Below are positions 53,894 through 63,248 of a stretch of 64,000 nt of DNA, one piece after another. The position numbers were made by a program, and so were the translations under genes. Under the pieces are notes generated by a model. The model did not search any database, was not told the origin of the DNA, and was given only the letters and a program-made list of their open reading frames with translations. The first letter of the stretch is position 1, and each line of letters opens with the position of its first letter. The stretch comes from Ga0077555 sp050187415. GTDB taxonomy: Bacteria > Pseudomonadota > Alphaproteobacteria > Rhizobiales > Hyphomicrobiaceae. The stretch is from contig JBFWXN010000005.1 in assembly GCA_050187415.1 (NCBI GenBank), positions 1 to 64,000 of the forward strand, read 5' to 3'.

Positions 53894-54721
53894 ATGCAGA
53901 AGATCGAGCCCAAGGCCGCCGCCCTTGCCGAGCGCTACGGCGCAGACGCCGTCCCGGCCGCCGGCCCGTGGAACGACGTGATCGCGTCGCTTCTGGGCCA
54001 TAAGTCGGTCCGCGGCTATCGGCCCGATCCGCTTCCGAGCGGCACGCTCGAGACACTGATCGCCGCAGCCCAGTCGGCCGCCACATCGTCCAACCTGCAG
54101 ACCTGGTCGGTGATCGCCGTTAACGCCCCCGCGACCAGGGCCGAGCTGGCAAGCCTCGCCAACAACCAGAAGCACATCGAGGAATGTCCGTTGTTCCTTG
54201 CGTTTTGCGCCGACCTGTCGCGCAACGAGCGCCTGGGCAAGGCGGAAGGCAAGACGCTCGAGGCTCTGCCCTACGTCGAGACGTTCCTGGTCGCGGCCAT
54301 CGATGCGGCGCTCGCGGCTCAAAATGCTGTCGTGGCGGCGGAATCGCTCGGCCTATCGACCGTCTATATCGGTGCCATGCGGAACAACGTCGGGCGAGTG
54401 GCCGAGCTCCTGGCGCTTCCGCCCGGAGTGGTTTGTGTGTTCGGCTTGTGCGTCGGCTATCCGAAGCCAGGTGCTGAAAGCTCGGTCAAACCTCGGCTCG
54501 CGCAATCTGCAATCCTGTTCCACGAGCGATACGATGCGAGCCGCGATGAGCAGCACCGGCATGCCTACGACGCCGAGCTGGCACGTTTTTCCAAGGCACA
54601 CGAGATGAGCCAGTACACTTGGTCCGAGCGGGTTCTGAATAGAATGGGGCCCATCAAGTCCATGAGCGGACGTCACACGCTCAAGGCGGCCTTGCGGGCG
54701 CTCGGGATACCCCTGGGTTAA
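53894..54721 (+). CDS. NADPH-dependent nitroreductase / flavin reductase (NfsA-like)
   Basis: A 275-residue FMN protein of the nitroreductase superfamily: HKSVRGYRPDPLP at the start (the R-S-x-R-x-F/Y motif), SAATSSNLQTWSV, CPLFLAFCADLSRNERL and LGLSTVYIGAMRNN. These resemble NfsA/FRP-type oxidoreductases. It reduces nitro compounds, quinones or flavins. ATG 53894 is taken; a longer frame upstream has no better start. Confidence 0.9.
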   Translation: MQKIEPKAAALAERYGADAVPAAGPWNDVIASLLGHKSVRGYRPDPLPSGTLETLIAAAQSAATSSNLQTWSVIAVNAPATRAELASLANNQKHIEECPLFLAFCADLSRNERLGKAEGKTLEALPYVETFLVAAIDAALAAQNAVVAAESLGLSTVYIGAMRNNVGRVAELLALPPGVVCVFGLCVGYPKPGAESSVKPRLAQSAILFHERYDASRDEQHRHAYDAELARFSKAHEMSQYTWSERVLNRMGPIKSMSGRHTLKAALRALGIPLG

Positions 54722-54938
54722 CGCTCACGTCCACTCGGACGGGCCGGGTCGGAAAATCCTCCCAGTTGCCAGATGATCGTATCCCGTCGGAGCAGGCAGC
54801 CGAACCGGCTGCCGAAACTATGTGCACAGCGCAAGAGATTGTGCTGCGCGCGGGGCATTGCATTGCGCGGGCGACCCGGTTAGCTTGCCCGCAGCGTGAT
54901 GTCAGTCGCGCAATAAAAAGACACTGGGAGGAATACGT

Positions 54939-55991
54939 ATGAAGAAGTGGTTTGCTGCCATATCGGCAGCGGCGGTGGGATCGTTTGCGATTTTGAGTGG
55001 TAGTGCGGCTGATGCTGCGGACAAGAAGGTTCGCGCCCAGCTTGGGGCTGCCTTCCCCACATCAACCGGCATCCTTGGTCCTGCCGAGAAGCGCTTTGTA
55101 AAGAACGTCAACGACCTCTCCGGTGGTACGATCGACGTCAAGCTGTTCGAGCCGGGCGCCCTGGTGCCGGCGAGCCAATATTTCGATGCCGTCTCTAGCG
55201 GATCGCTCGATATGGCCTACACGGCCACCGGCTACTTCACCGGCAAAGACATCGCGTTCGCGCTGTTTGGCGCAGTTCCGTTCGGCCCTGGCGTTGGAGA
55301 ATATATCGCCTGGTTCGAATACGGCGGCGGAAACAAGCTGTCTGACGAATTGCACGCGAAATATAATATCATCGCCAAACTGTGCGGCATCATCGCGCCT
55401 GAGGCGTCCGGTTGGTTCCGCAAGGAGATCAAGTCGGTCGACGATTTCAAGGGCCTCAAGATGAGGTTCTATGGTCTCGGCGCGAACGTCATGCAGAAAA
55501 TGGGCGTGGCAACACAGCTTCTGCAGGCCGGCGAAATCTTCCAGGCCTTGCAGCTCGGTACGATCGACGCGACCGAGTTCTCGATGCCGAGCATGGATCT
55601 CACACTCGGCTTCCACCAGGTAGCCAAGCATTATTACTTCCCCGGTTGGCATCAGCAGGCTTCGACGGCTCACGTCTACATTTCGAAGGCAAAGTGGGAC
55701 GAATTTTCCCCGGCACAGAAGAACGTGATCGATCAAAGCTGCAAGGCACAGATGTTTCAGGAGTTCGCCGAGTCGGAGGCTAGCCAGTTTGGGGCGATCA
55801 ACGAGCTGAAGCAAAAAGGCGTCACGATTCACACGTGGCCGCCTGAGATCCTCAAGGCTCTCGAGGAAAAGTGGAACGAGGTGGTCGCAGAGCAGAAGGC
55901 CGCCAGTCCCGAATTTGCCAAGATCTGGGCAAACTACTCGGAGTTCCGCAAGAACTACGATGTTTGGCGCTTGAATGGATACCTCAAGTAA
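54939..55991 (+). CDS. TRAP transporter solute-binding protein (DctP type)
   Basis: A periplasmic binding protein of 350 residues with a signal peptide (WFAAISAAAVGSFAILSGSAADA). The core FEPGALVPASQYFDAVSSGS, LKMRFYGLGANVMQKMGVA and FHQVAKHYYFPGWHQQ match DctP proteins for large organic anions. It leads the transporter: dctQ-like and dctM-like genes follow in order. GGGAGGA six bases before ATG supports the start. The ligand is unknown. Confidence 0.93.
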   Translation: MKKWFAAISAAAVGSFAILSGSAADAADKKVRAQLGAAFPTSTGILGPAEKRFVKNVNDLSGGTIDVKLFEPGALVPASQYFDAVSSGSLDMAYTATGYFTGKDIAFALFGAVPFGPGVGEYIAWFEYGGGNKLSDELHAKYNIIAKLCGIIAPEASGWFRKEIKSVDDFKGLKMRFYGLGANVMQKMGVATQLLQAGEIFQALQLGTIDATEFSMPSMDLTLGFHQVAKHYYFPGWHQQASTAHVYISKAKWDEFSPAQKNVIDQSCKAQMFQEFAESEASQFGAINELKQKGVTIHTWPPEILKALEEKWNEVVAEQKAASPEFAKIWANYSEFRKNYDVWRLNGYLK

Positions 55992-56209
55992 CAGGCTTGC
56001 GTGACTTGCGCGTGTCGGGTGCCGGTCGTGGCGCCTGACACGACGCAACAGATCCTGCATGTCGGCTGAGGACGTCTCCGCTGGACCTTGGCTTCGGCAT
56101 GTTTGGTGCGGTTGTGACCGCGACCCTCACATGGTGCCCATAGGGTCCACGCCGTCACGTCCAGTCGAAGAACGCGCCATACGCTGACGCTCGATTTCGG
56201 GAGAGATTC

Positions 56210-56788
56210 TTGCGCGCACTGCTCGGAGTGAGTCAGGTCATCGACGCCGTCCTTGGGGTTATCGCCAAGACGTTTGGTTGGTGTTTCCTGCTCATGGTGA
56301 TCGTCATCTGCTTTGACGTGATCACTAGGAAATTCGGTTTCCAACTCGCCCTCGGCGACATCGATCTCGGGTCGACGCGATTGCAGGAGCTGGAATGGCA
56401 TCTGCATGCCGCGCTGTTTCTGACCTGGATCGGCTATTGCTATGTCCGCAACGCCCACGTCAGGATCGACGTATTTACCGGCGGCATGTCGGCGCGAGCG
56501 CAGGCTTGGCTGGAAGTGCTCGGCTGTCTCATTTTCGCGATGCCGTATGTCTGGGTGGCGCTGCCTTACGCGTGGGACTTCTTCCTGCTGTCGTACAGCC
56601 AGAGCGAAGCGTCATCGGCCCCGAATGGCCTGCCGGCACGCTACATCATCAAGTTCTTTCTCTTTTTTGGCTTTGCATCGATCCTCGCCGCCGTGATTTC
56701 CGTATTGCTGCGGCGAATTGTGTTCCTCTTCGGATCGCCCGAGGTCGCGCGGATGGCGCTGCCAGACAACCAAGCCCCCGCGCACTGA
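56210..56788 (+). CDS. TRAP transporter small permease (DctQ type)
   Basis: A 192-residue inner-membrane protein with four helices: FCFLLMVIVICFDVITRK-like segment (GWCFLLMVIVICFDVITRKF), ALFLTWIGYCYVRNAHVRID, LGCLIFAMPYVWVALPYAW and FFLFFGFASILAAVISVLL. The ITRKFGF and NAHVRIDVF signatures are typical of DctQ. The TTG start at 56210 after GGGAGAGA is the best candidate. Twelve bases separate it from the large permease gene. Confidence 0.92.
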   Translation: MRALLGVSQVIDAVLGVIAKTFGWCFLLMVIVICFDVITRKFGFQLALGDIDLGSTRLQELEWHLHAALFLTWIGYCYVRNAHVRIDVFTGGMSARAQAWLEVLGCLIFAMPYVWVALPYAWDFFLLSYSQSEASSAPNGLPARYIIKFFLFFGFASILAAVISVLLRRIVFLFGSPEVARMALPDNQAPAH

Positions 56789-56800
56789 GGAGATCGCCCA

Positions 56801-58180
56801 ATGGAATGGATTGCAGATCACCTCGCGGTGATCATGTTCTGTGTGCTCACGGTCATTATGTTCGTGGGCTATCCCGTGGCTTTCGTCCTCGGGGCCGTCG
56901 GCATCTTCTTTGGCTGGCTCGGCATCCACTTCGGCCTTTTCCATCCCATCCAGTTCTCGAACCTATTGCCGCGCATCTATGGCTCGGCGGTGGAAAACCA
57001 GGTTCTGGTCGCGGTGCCCATGTTCATTTTCATGGGGGTGATCCTCGAACGAAGCGGGGTCGCCGAAGAGCTGCTGCACTGCCTGCAGGTGCTCTTCCGG
57101 CGCATCCCGGGTGGGCTCGCACTGGCGGTGGTGCTGCTTGGAACCATCATGGCGGCGACCACGGGTATCGTCGGTGCGTCGGTCGTGATGCTGACACTGA
57201 TCGCGCTGCCGGTAATGCTCGACAGGGGCTATTCCAAGGAGCTGTCGGTCGGCACGATCGCGGCGTCCGGAACGCTAGGTATTCTCATCCCGCCGTCGAT
57301 CATGCTGGTGATCGTCGGCGATTTGATGAACATCTCGGTTGGCCTTCTGTTTGCGGCGGCGATCCTGCCGGGGCTCATGCTGTCGAGCCTTTACGTCTTC
57401 TACATCATCATCTACTCGGCGATGAATCCGAGGGCCGCTCCACCACTCGGCGCGGATCAGGGGCCGCAGAATTCCAGCGAGCTGATGCGCATGGTCGTAT
57501 TCAGCTTCGCTCCGCCGGCGTTCCTGATCGCGCTTGTCCTCGGCTCGATCTTCGGGGGATGGGCCACTCCGACGGAAGCCGCCGGCGTCGGCTGCTTCGG
57601 CGCGTTGCTCCTCGCTGCCCGCGCCAAGCGTCTGAGCTTGAAGTCGCTCAACGACATGATTGCCAGCGCCGGCGTCACGAATGGCCTCGTGTTCTTCATC
57701 ATCTTCGGGGCCACGCTTTTCTCGTATGTCTTCCGCGCCCTCGGCGGAGATGACGTAGTGCTCGAGGTGTTGAGAAAGCTCGGCATCGACACCGGCTGGG
57801 AGACACTCGCCTTCGTGATGACGCTGGTGTTCATCATGGGCTTCTTCTTCGACTTCCTGGAAATCTGCCTCGTCGTGCTGCCTGTGTTCTCGCCGATCCT
57901 GGCCAAGGCCGACTTCGGTACGTTCATCCAGGGCGAGAAGAACATCCTGCTTTGGTACGCAATGCTGCTGGCCGTGAACCTGCAGTCGGCCTTCCTGACA
58001 CCGCCGTTCGGCTTCGCGCTGTTCTATATGAAGGGCACGGTTCCCCCGTCCGTGACGATGGGGCACATCTACCGCGGGATCATCCCGTTCGTGATCCTGC
58101 AGGTTGCGGCAGTCGCCATCTGCATGGCGTTCCCCGACGTGATCTTCTTCCTGCCGCGTCGCTGGGGACTGATGGACTGA
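56801..58180 (+). CDS. TRAP transporter large permease (DctM type)
   Basis: A 459-residue polytopic permease with about 12 helices that couples uptake to ion gradients. Typical segments include AVPMFIFMGVILERSGVAEELL, TTGIVGASVVMLTLIALP, ASGTLGILIPPSIMLVIVGD and GWATPTEAAGVGCFGAL, all DctM signatures. It ends the three-gene transporter operon before a clear terminator. Confidence 0.95.
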   Translation: MEWIADHLAVIMFCVLTVIMFVGYPVAFVLGAVGIFFGWLGIHFGLFHPIQFSNLLPRIYGSAVENQVLVAVPMFIFMGVILERSGVAEELLHCLQVLFRRIPGGLALAVVLLGTIMAATTGIVGASVVMLTLIALPVMLDRGYSKELSVGTIAASGTLGILIPPSIMLVIVGDLMNISVGLLFAAAILPGLMLSSLYVFYIIIYSAMNPRAAPPLGADQGPQNSSELMRMVVFSFAPPAFLIALVLGSIFGGWATPTEAAGVGCFGALLLAARAKRLSLKSLNDMIASAGVTNGLVFFIIFGATLFSYVFRALGGDDVVLEVLRKLGIDTGWETLAFVMTLVFIMGFFFDFLEICLVVLPVFSPILAKADFGTFIQGEKNILLWYAMLLAVNLQSAFLTPPFGFALFYMKGTVPPSVTMGHIYRGIIPFVILQVAAVAICMAFPDVIFFLPRRWGLMD

Positions 58181-58212
58181 GCGCACACCCGCCTCGCCGC
58201 GGATCGTTTTCG

Positions 58213-58248
58213 ATGGCCGCCCTTCAACCGGGCGGCCATGTTTCTTTT
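58213..58248 (+). terminator. Intrinsic terminator of the TRAP operon
   Basis: ATGGCCGCCC (58213-58222) pairs fully with GGGCGGCCAT (58230-58239) around a seven-base loop, followed by GTTTCTTTT. It lies 33 bases after the dctM-type stop. Confidence 0.86.
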
Positions 58249-58325
58249 CGCCCCTGGATCGGCAATGCTGCTCTGGCCATCCGGCGCTTTGTTGCTGCAA
58301 CCTCGTGATAGCAGGGAGACACAGC

Positions 58326-59096
58326 ATGGATCGGGACGTCGTTCGCATCGCCATGTGGTCCGGTCCCCGCAATATTTCTACGGCGATGATGCGGGCCTTC
58401 GAGAATCGCCCGGATACGGTGGTCTGGGACGAACCCTTCTATGCGGCGGAACTGGCTGCCTCCCGACGTCCGCATCCCATGCGCGACGCCGTCATCGCAG
58501 CGGGGCCGGCCGATCCGGACGCCGTGGTGAGGCGGCTTCTCGGGCTCGTCGGCGATGCAGCCAAACCAGACGCGACGATATTCTATCAAAAGCACATGAC
58601 GCATCACATGCTGGCGCACTTCCAGCGCGGTTGGATCGACCGGGTGCTCAGTGCTTTTCTCATTCGGGAGCCAGAGCGCGTGCTGGCCAGCTACACGAGG
58701 ACGTGGGCCGACGTTTCGCTCGCGGCGATCGGTGTGCCGCAGCAGCGCGAGATCTTCGACCAGGTGGCGGACCGGCTCGGCGAGGCGCCCCCTGTCGTGG
58801 ATGCGGCGGACGTCCTTGCCGATCCCGCGGGTGTCCTCGCCGCGTTGTGCGGGCGCCTCGGCATCACCTTCTCGCAGTCCATGCTGGCGTGGCCCGCCGG
58901 CCGGCGGGAGAGCGACGGCATCTGGGCCCCCGTTTGGTATGCGAACGTCGAGCGTTCGACGGGGTTCGGGCCGGCCGACGCGAGGCCGTTGCCGAAATTG
59001 GATGGAGAGCTGGCTCGGATCGCAGAGGCGGCGCGCCCCGAGTATGAGAGGCTGCGCCGGTATCGCGTGCTGCCGCGGCAGGGGACGGCGAAGTGA
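58326..59096 (+). CDS. Sulfotransferase-like protein
   Basis: A 256-residue protein with the PAPS-sulfotransferase phosphate loop near residues 9-20 (AMWSGPRNISTA, including the RNIST core) and the DEPFYA segment that follows in related sulfotransferase families. The 3' phosphate motif is less clear (REPERVLASYTRT). Relatives are sometimes annotated as branched-chain aminotransferase-like, wrongly. AGGGAGA precedes ATG 58326. It stands alone after the TRAP terminator; the substrate is unknown. Confidence 0.8.
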   Translation: MDRDVVRIAMWSGPRNISTAMMRAFENRPDTVVWDEPFYAAELAASRRPHPMRDAVIAAGPADPDAVVRRLLGLVGDAAKPDATIFYQKHMTHHMLAHFQRGWIDRVLSAFLIREPERVLASYTRTWADVSLAAIGVPQQREIFDQVADRLGEAPPVVDAADVLADPAGVLAALCGRLGITFSQSMLAWPAGRRESDGIWAPVWYANVERSTGFGPADARPLPKLDGELARIAEAARPEYERLRRYRVLPRQGTAK

Positions 59097-59130
59097 CGGC
59101 GGGCGGTCCCGTGAGAGAGCCTAGGGTCGA

Positions 59131-60558
59131 CTAGCGCTCCAGGTGCGGCACCGGGTCCACGGGCTTGGAGCCTTGCCGCAGCTCGAAGTGGAGTTGAGGT
59201 TGGTCGACCGCGCCTGTCTTCCCGGCCTTGGCGATTTCCTGGCCACGCTCCACATGATCGCCGCGCCTGACCAGCAGCGAGTCGTTATGGGCGTAGGCCG
59301 AGATCCAGTTGCCCTCGTGACGGATGAGGATGAGGTTGCCGTAGCCTTTGAGTTCGCTGCCGGCATAGGCGACGGTTCCGGCCTCGGCGGCGTGAACGCT
59401 GGCACCCTGGGGCACCAGGATGTTGATGCCGTCATTGTGCGTGCGGTCGGGCCGGCGACCGAACCCGGCGACGATGCGGCCCCGTGCGGGCCATCGGAAC
59501 TTACCGGCAACCGCTGCGGATTGAGGCTTCGTCCGTTCCGTGGCCGGGCTTGCGTCGTTGAGGACGGGGGTCTTCGGCGCCGCAACGGCGACGCGCTCGG
59601 GCGGAGGCTGCGGCGCTTCGGGTGCGGCATTGATGATGCGCGGCCGCGTCGAGATGTCCGGGGCGAGTTCCGCTTGCGCCTCGCGTGCCACGGCCGGCGG
59701 CACGGGAGCGGGGCTCGTGGTCGGTGCATCGGCATGTGCCGACGTCGCAGCGCCCGGTATCTTCAGCACCGTACCTGCCCTCAGGCGGCTCGGGTCGCCA
59801 ATTCCGTTGGCCGCCTGCAACTCGGCGACCTTGATGTTATGGCGTCGCGCGATCGAATAAAGGCTGTCGCGGGGCGAGACGGTGTACGTACCGCTCCAGT
59901 CCGATGGGGCGGCGGCGCTCGCTTCCACCGGCGGCGACGTGATCGGGCGCGGTGGCGGGGCGTAGGGCCGGGATGCGAGTTCAGTGCGCCGTGCCGGGGA
60001 GCGCCGGCGGCCGTCGGCTGGCAGCGTCAGCTTTTGTCCAGGAAAGATGGTCGGGCCTTGCAGTCCGTTCGTGCTCATCAGCGACGAGATCGATACGCCG
60101 TGGCGCCGCGATATTCCGTAGAGCGTGTCGCCTGGCACGACCTCGACGACCCTGCCTCCGGTGGACCTGGCTTCTGCCCGGGGTGGCTCCGCACGCAACG
60201 GAGGCCCGATCGGTGTCCGCGGCTCGGGCGCAGACGGTACCGGCCCAGGCAATCCGGCTTGGCGCACGGGCATGGCCGCTGATGCGGGGGGCTGGTACGG
60301 CGAGGGGTTGTAGCTATACGGCGTGCTGGGGGCGGCAGTTTCGGGCGGGCTTCCCGTGAAGTTGCGCAGCATGGGCTGGCTTGGAATCGGGGCGGGGTTA
60401 TGCGCCGGAGTATCGGAAAGCCCGACGTTGGCCATATCCAGCCGGGCGAGATCCGCACTGCAACCGGCAAGGGCGGTCGCGCATAACAAACTCGCCGCAA
60501 CCAGGTTCAGGCGAACCGGAGAGCTTTGACAAAACGCACGTACTACTGAACTCGACAT
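59131..60558 (-). CDS. LysM/M23 lipoprotein, DipM/NlpD-like, degenerate active site
   Basis: An envelope lipoprotein of 475 residues: lipobox ALAGC (Cys33), two LysM peptidoglycan-binding repeats (about 140-183 and 228-272; DTLYGISRRHGVS and DSLYSIARRHNIK), a Pro-rich linker and a C-terminal LytM/M23 domain (about 365-470). Catalytic M23 enzymes use HxxxD and HxH; here the corresponding sites read THNDGINI and PQLHFELR, lacking the metal-binding Asp and one His. That fits a non-catalytic activator of amidases like NlpD, EnvC or DipM. ATG 60558 is used (GAGG seven bases before). A CtrA-type box lies about 40 bases upstream. Confidence 0.88.
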   Translation of the reverse strand: MSSSVVRAFCQSSPVRLNLVAASLLCATALAGCSADLARLDMANVGLSDTPAHNPAPIPSQPMLRNFTGSPPETAAPSTPYSYNPSPYQPPASAAMPVRQAGLPGPVPSAPEPRTPIGPPLRAEPPRAEARSTGGRVVEVVPGDTLYGISRRHGVSISSLMSTNGLQGPTIFPGQKLTLPADGRRRSPARRTELASRPYAPPPRPITSPPVEASAAAPSDWSGTYTVSPRDSLYSIARRHNIKVAELQAANGIGDPSRLRAGTVLKIPGAATSAHADAPTTSPAPVPPAVAREAQAELAPDISTRPRIINAAPEAPQPPPERVAVAAPKTPVLNDASPATERTKPQSAAVAGKFRWPARGRIVAGFGRRPDRTHNDGINILVPQGASVHAAEAGTVAYAGSELKGYGNLILIRHEGNWISAYAHNDSLLVRRGDHVERGQEIAKAGKTGAVDQPQLHFELRQGSKPVDPVPHLER

Positions 60559-60598
60559 GTGCACACCTCATACGCACGGCGAGTTAACCCTCTTTGGG

Positions 60599-60613
60599 TT
60601 AATGAGCCCTTAA
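60599..60613. promoter_or_regulatory. CtrA-type box TTAA-N7-TTAA
   Basis: TTAA-TGAGCCC-TTAA is an exact full CtrA site, the response-regulator motif of the alphaproteobacterial cell cycle. It lies 41 bases upstream of the minus-strand DipM/NlpD-like start, and a palindrome TTAACCC-N5-GGGTTAA (60584-60602) overlaps it. Runs of TTAA are rare in this GC-rich window. The rest of the 385 bases to surE (60614-60949) hold no recognisable gene. Confidence 0.65.
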
Positions 60614-60949
60614 TTTGCCGGCCGATCGGCGATCACTGGCGTCGATGCGCCTCGTGCCGGAGCGGGGAGTGCATCGACGCAACTCCGGCTGACGGGGCGT
60701 GTCCGACTGCGCAGCTATCACCTACCTTGAGATTATGGGGTGAACAGGGCTCATTTCTGGCGGTGGTAGGGCTTCGACATGAACCTGGGATGACTGGCAA
60801 GTGCAACTGATGTCGCAGTCGATCGCGTCGGCTATGCAACGGTGGGGTGCGTTGCGCAGGGGGCCCGACACGCGCAAGCCGGCGGTATAAGCTCCACGCG
60901 CTCGGGCGGCAGACCGAGTGAGCCGCGACCCGCGATGGTCATGGCTCGT

Positions 60950-61723
60950 CTAGCCGCCAAGACGCTCCGCAAGACGGGCATGCATGGCGCGATCGGTCAG
61001 GTTCATGGTGAGAGGCGTGACTGAGATCCAGCCGTTGTAGACGGCCCAAATATCGGTTCCGCGCGGGGGATTGGAGCGGCGGATCTGATAGCCGAGCCAA
61101 TAGTAGGGATTGCCCCAGGTGTCGCGGCGTTCCTCGACGCCGAGGTTCTGCTGGTCGCGACGGCCCTGGGTCGTGACCATCACGCCTTCGATTTCGTCGG
61201 TCAACCGGTCCGGAAAGTTGATGTTCATGAGCACGAGCGGCGGCCACGGTTCGGCGAGAAGCTCACGAATGAGCGCGGGAGCCCGTGCGATCGGAGTTTC
61301 CCAGTGGGGATGGTCGTCGGCACCATAACTGTATGCCATGGACAGCGCGATCGACGGAATGCCGAGCTGGGTCCCCTCGAGGGCACCGGCGACCGTGCCG
61401 GAGTAGGTGACATCCTCGGCCATGTTGGCGCCGCGGTTGATCCCTGAGAGCACCAGATCCGGCCGCCGGTCCTTGAGCACGTGGCGCGCCGCCATGATGA
61501 CGCTGTCGGTGGGCGTGCCGCGAACCGCATAGACGCGCTCGGCGACCTGACGCATGCGCAGCGGTTCGTTGAGCGAGAGCGAGTGACCGGTGCCCGATTG
61601 GTTGGTCTCGGGGGCCGACACCCAGACCTCGCCGTCCGGCCCGGCGAGTTCCTCGGCGATCTGGCGCAAGGCATGCAGCCCCGGCGCGTCGATACCGTCG
61701 TCGTTGGTTACGAGGATGCGCAT
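60950..61723 (-). CDS. surE: 5'/3'-nucleotidase SurE
   Basis: A metal-dependent nucleoside-monophosphate phosphatase of 257 residues. The acidic metal site NDDGIDAPGL sits at residues 7-16; SGINRGANMAEDVTYSGTVA contains the Asn and TYSGTV signatures. It is the usual neighbour of serS and an M23 lipoprotein gene in alphaproteobacteria. The pcm gene that commonly lies between surE and the lipoprotein gene is absent. Confidence 0.96.
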   Translation of the reverse strand: MRILVTNDDGIDAPGLHALRQIAEELAGPDGEVWVSAPETNQSGTGHSLSLNEPLRMRQVAERVYAVRGTPTDSVIMAARHVLKDRRPDLVLSGINRGANMAEDVTYSGTVAGALEGTQLGIPSIALSMAYSYGADDHPHWETPIARAPALIRELLAEPWPPLVLMNINFPDRLTDEIEGVMVTTQGRRDQQNLGVEERRDTWGNPYYWLGYQIRRSNPPRGTDIWAVYNGWISVTPLTMNLTDRAMHARLAERLGG

Positions 61724-61802
61724 GGGTTGCTCCCTGGCGACGTCACGAAAGTGGGTTGGTTCGCTCTCTTCACCCGGATGCTACAGCGGCGTGGCGCCAG
61801 TC

Positions 61803-63089
61803 TCAGCTCTTCGCGATCCGCTCGAGGCCGTTCATGTAGGGCCGCAGCGGCTCGGGCACGAGGATCGAGCCGTCGGCCTGCTGGTAATTCTCCATGACGG
61901 CGATCAGCGTGCGCCCGACCGCGAGGCCGGAGCCGTTCAGCGTATGGACGAAGCGTACGTCCTTTGCCCCCTTCGGACGATAGCGGGCCGCCATGCGGCG
62001 AGCCTGGAAATCGCCGCAGACCGAGCAGGAGGAGATCTCGCGATAGGTGTCCTGGCCGGGCAGCCAGACCTCGATGTCGTAGGTTTTCTGCGACGCGAAG
62101 CCCATGTCGCCTGTACACAGCAGCATGGTGCGGTAGGGGAGGCCGAGCCGCTCGAGAATGGTCTCCGCGCATCGCGTCATGCGCTCGTGCTCGGCGAGAG
62201 ATTGTTCGGGCGCCGTGATGGAGACCAGCTCGACCTTGATGAACTGGTGCTGGCGGATCATGCCGCGGACGTCGCGCCCGGCCGAACCGGCCTCCGCGCG
62301 GAAGCAGGGTGTGCCGGCCGTGAAGCGCAGGGGCAGCGCATCCTCGTCGAGGATCTGCTCACGGGCGAGGTTGGTCAGCGAGACCTCGGCGGTGGGGATC
62401 AGCCAATAGTCGGTGGTGGTCCGGAACAAGTCCTCGGCGAATTTCGGCAGGTTGGCCGTGCCGTAGGCCGCGGCATCGCGGACGAGCAGGGGCGGATTGA
62501 CCTCGGTGTAGCCGAACTCGTCGGAGTGCATGTCGAGCATGAACTGGGTCAGTGCCCGCTCCATGCGGGCGAGCGCGCCTTTCAGGTAGACGAAGCGCGC
62601 GCCGGAGACTTTGCCGGCGGTCTCGAAGTCCATGAGGCCCAATGCCTCGCCCAGCTCGAAATGCTGCTTGGGCTTGAAGGTCAGCATCGCCGGTCCGCCC
62701 CAACGCCGGACCTCGACGTTGCCGGTTTCGTCCGCGCCCTCGGGTACATCGGCGAGCGGTGCGTTCGGGATGACGGCCAGAAGCTTCTCGACCTCGGCCG
62801 TCATCTCGCGTTCGCGCGCCTCGCCTGCGGTCAGAGCGTCCTTGAGGCTCGCCACCTCTGCCATCAGCGCGTCGGCTTTGGCGTCATCCTTTGCCTTCTT
62901 GGCGGCACCGACCTCCCTGGAGGCGGCATTGCGGCGGGCCTGCACCTCCTGCAGCGCCGTGACATGGGCGCGACGGGCATCATCCACCTTCAGAATGGCA
63001 GCCGCCGAAAACTCCGCGGCAAGGCCGCGCTTCCTGAGGGCCTCGTCGAATGCGCCAGGATTGTCGCGGATCGCCTTGATATCGAACAC
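61803..63089 (-). CDS. serS: Seryl-tRNA synthetase
   Basis: Charges tRNA-Ser (and tRNA-Sec) with serine. The 428 residues have the N-terminal coiled-coil arm (about 30-100) and class II motifs: motif 2 FRAEAGSAGRDVRGMIR and motif 3 GSGLAVGRTLIAVMENYQ, plus the serine site at TAEVSLTN. GTG 63089 starts the family N-terminus VFDIKAIRDNPGAF. It lies downstream of tatC and upstream of surE in the standard order. Since the window also encodes a selenoprotein, this enzyme would supply Ser-tRNA-Sec, assuming the host makes it. Confidence 0.97.
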   Translation of the reverse strand: MFDIKAIRDNPGAFDEALRKRGLAAEFSAAAILKVDDARRAHVTALQEVQARRNAASREVGAAKKAKDDAKADALMAEVASLKDALTAGEAREREMTAEVEKLLAVIPNAPLADVPEGADETGNVEVRRWGGPAMLTFKPKQHFELGEALGLMDFETAGKVSGARFVYLKGALARMERALTQFMLDMHSDEFGYTEVNPPLLVRDAAAYGTANLPKFAEDLFRTTTDYWLIPTAEVSLTNLAREQILDEDALPLRFTAGTPCFRAEAGSAGRDVRGMIRQHQFIKVELVSITAPEQSLAEHERMTRCAETILERLGLPYRTMLLCTGDMGFASQKTYDIEVWLPGQDTYREISSCSVCGDFQARRMAARYRPKGAKDVRFVHTLNGSGLAVGRTLIAVMENYQQADGSILVPEPLRPYMNGLERIAKS

Positions 63090-63248
63090 GGGAATAGCCC
63101 TTCTGCTCCCCGCCAACCGGTGCGGGTGGCTGAATGCGGATGGCGGCGGACCTATGCTCCACCATTGCCATCGCACCCTGCGGTGATGATCAGTGTGATT
63201 TAGTCGTGCCGCCGCCCGCCCGTCCAGGGCCTATGATCCAAGACGCGG

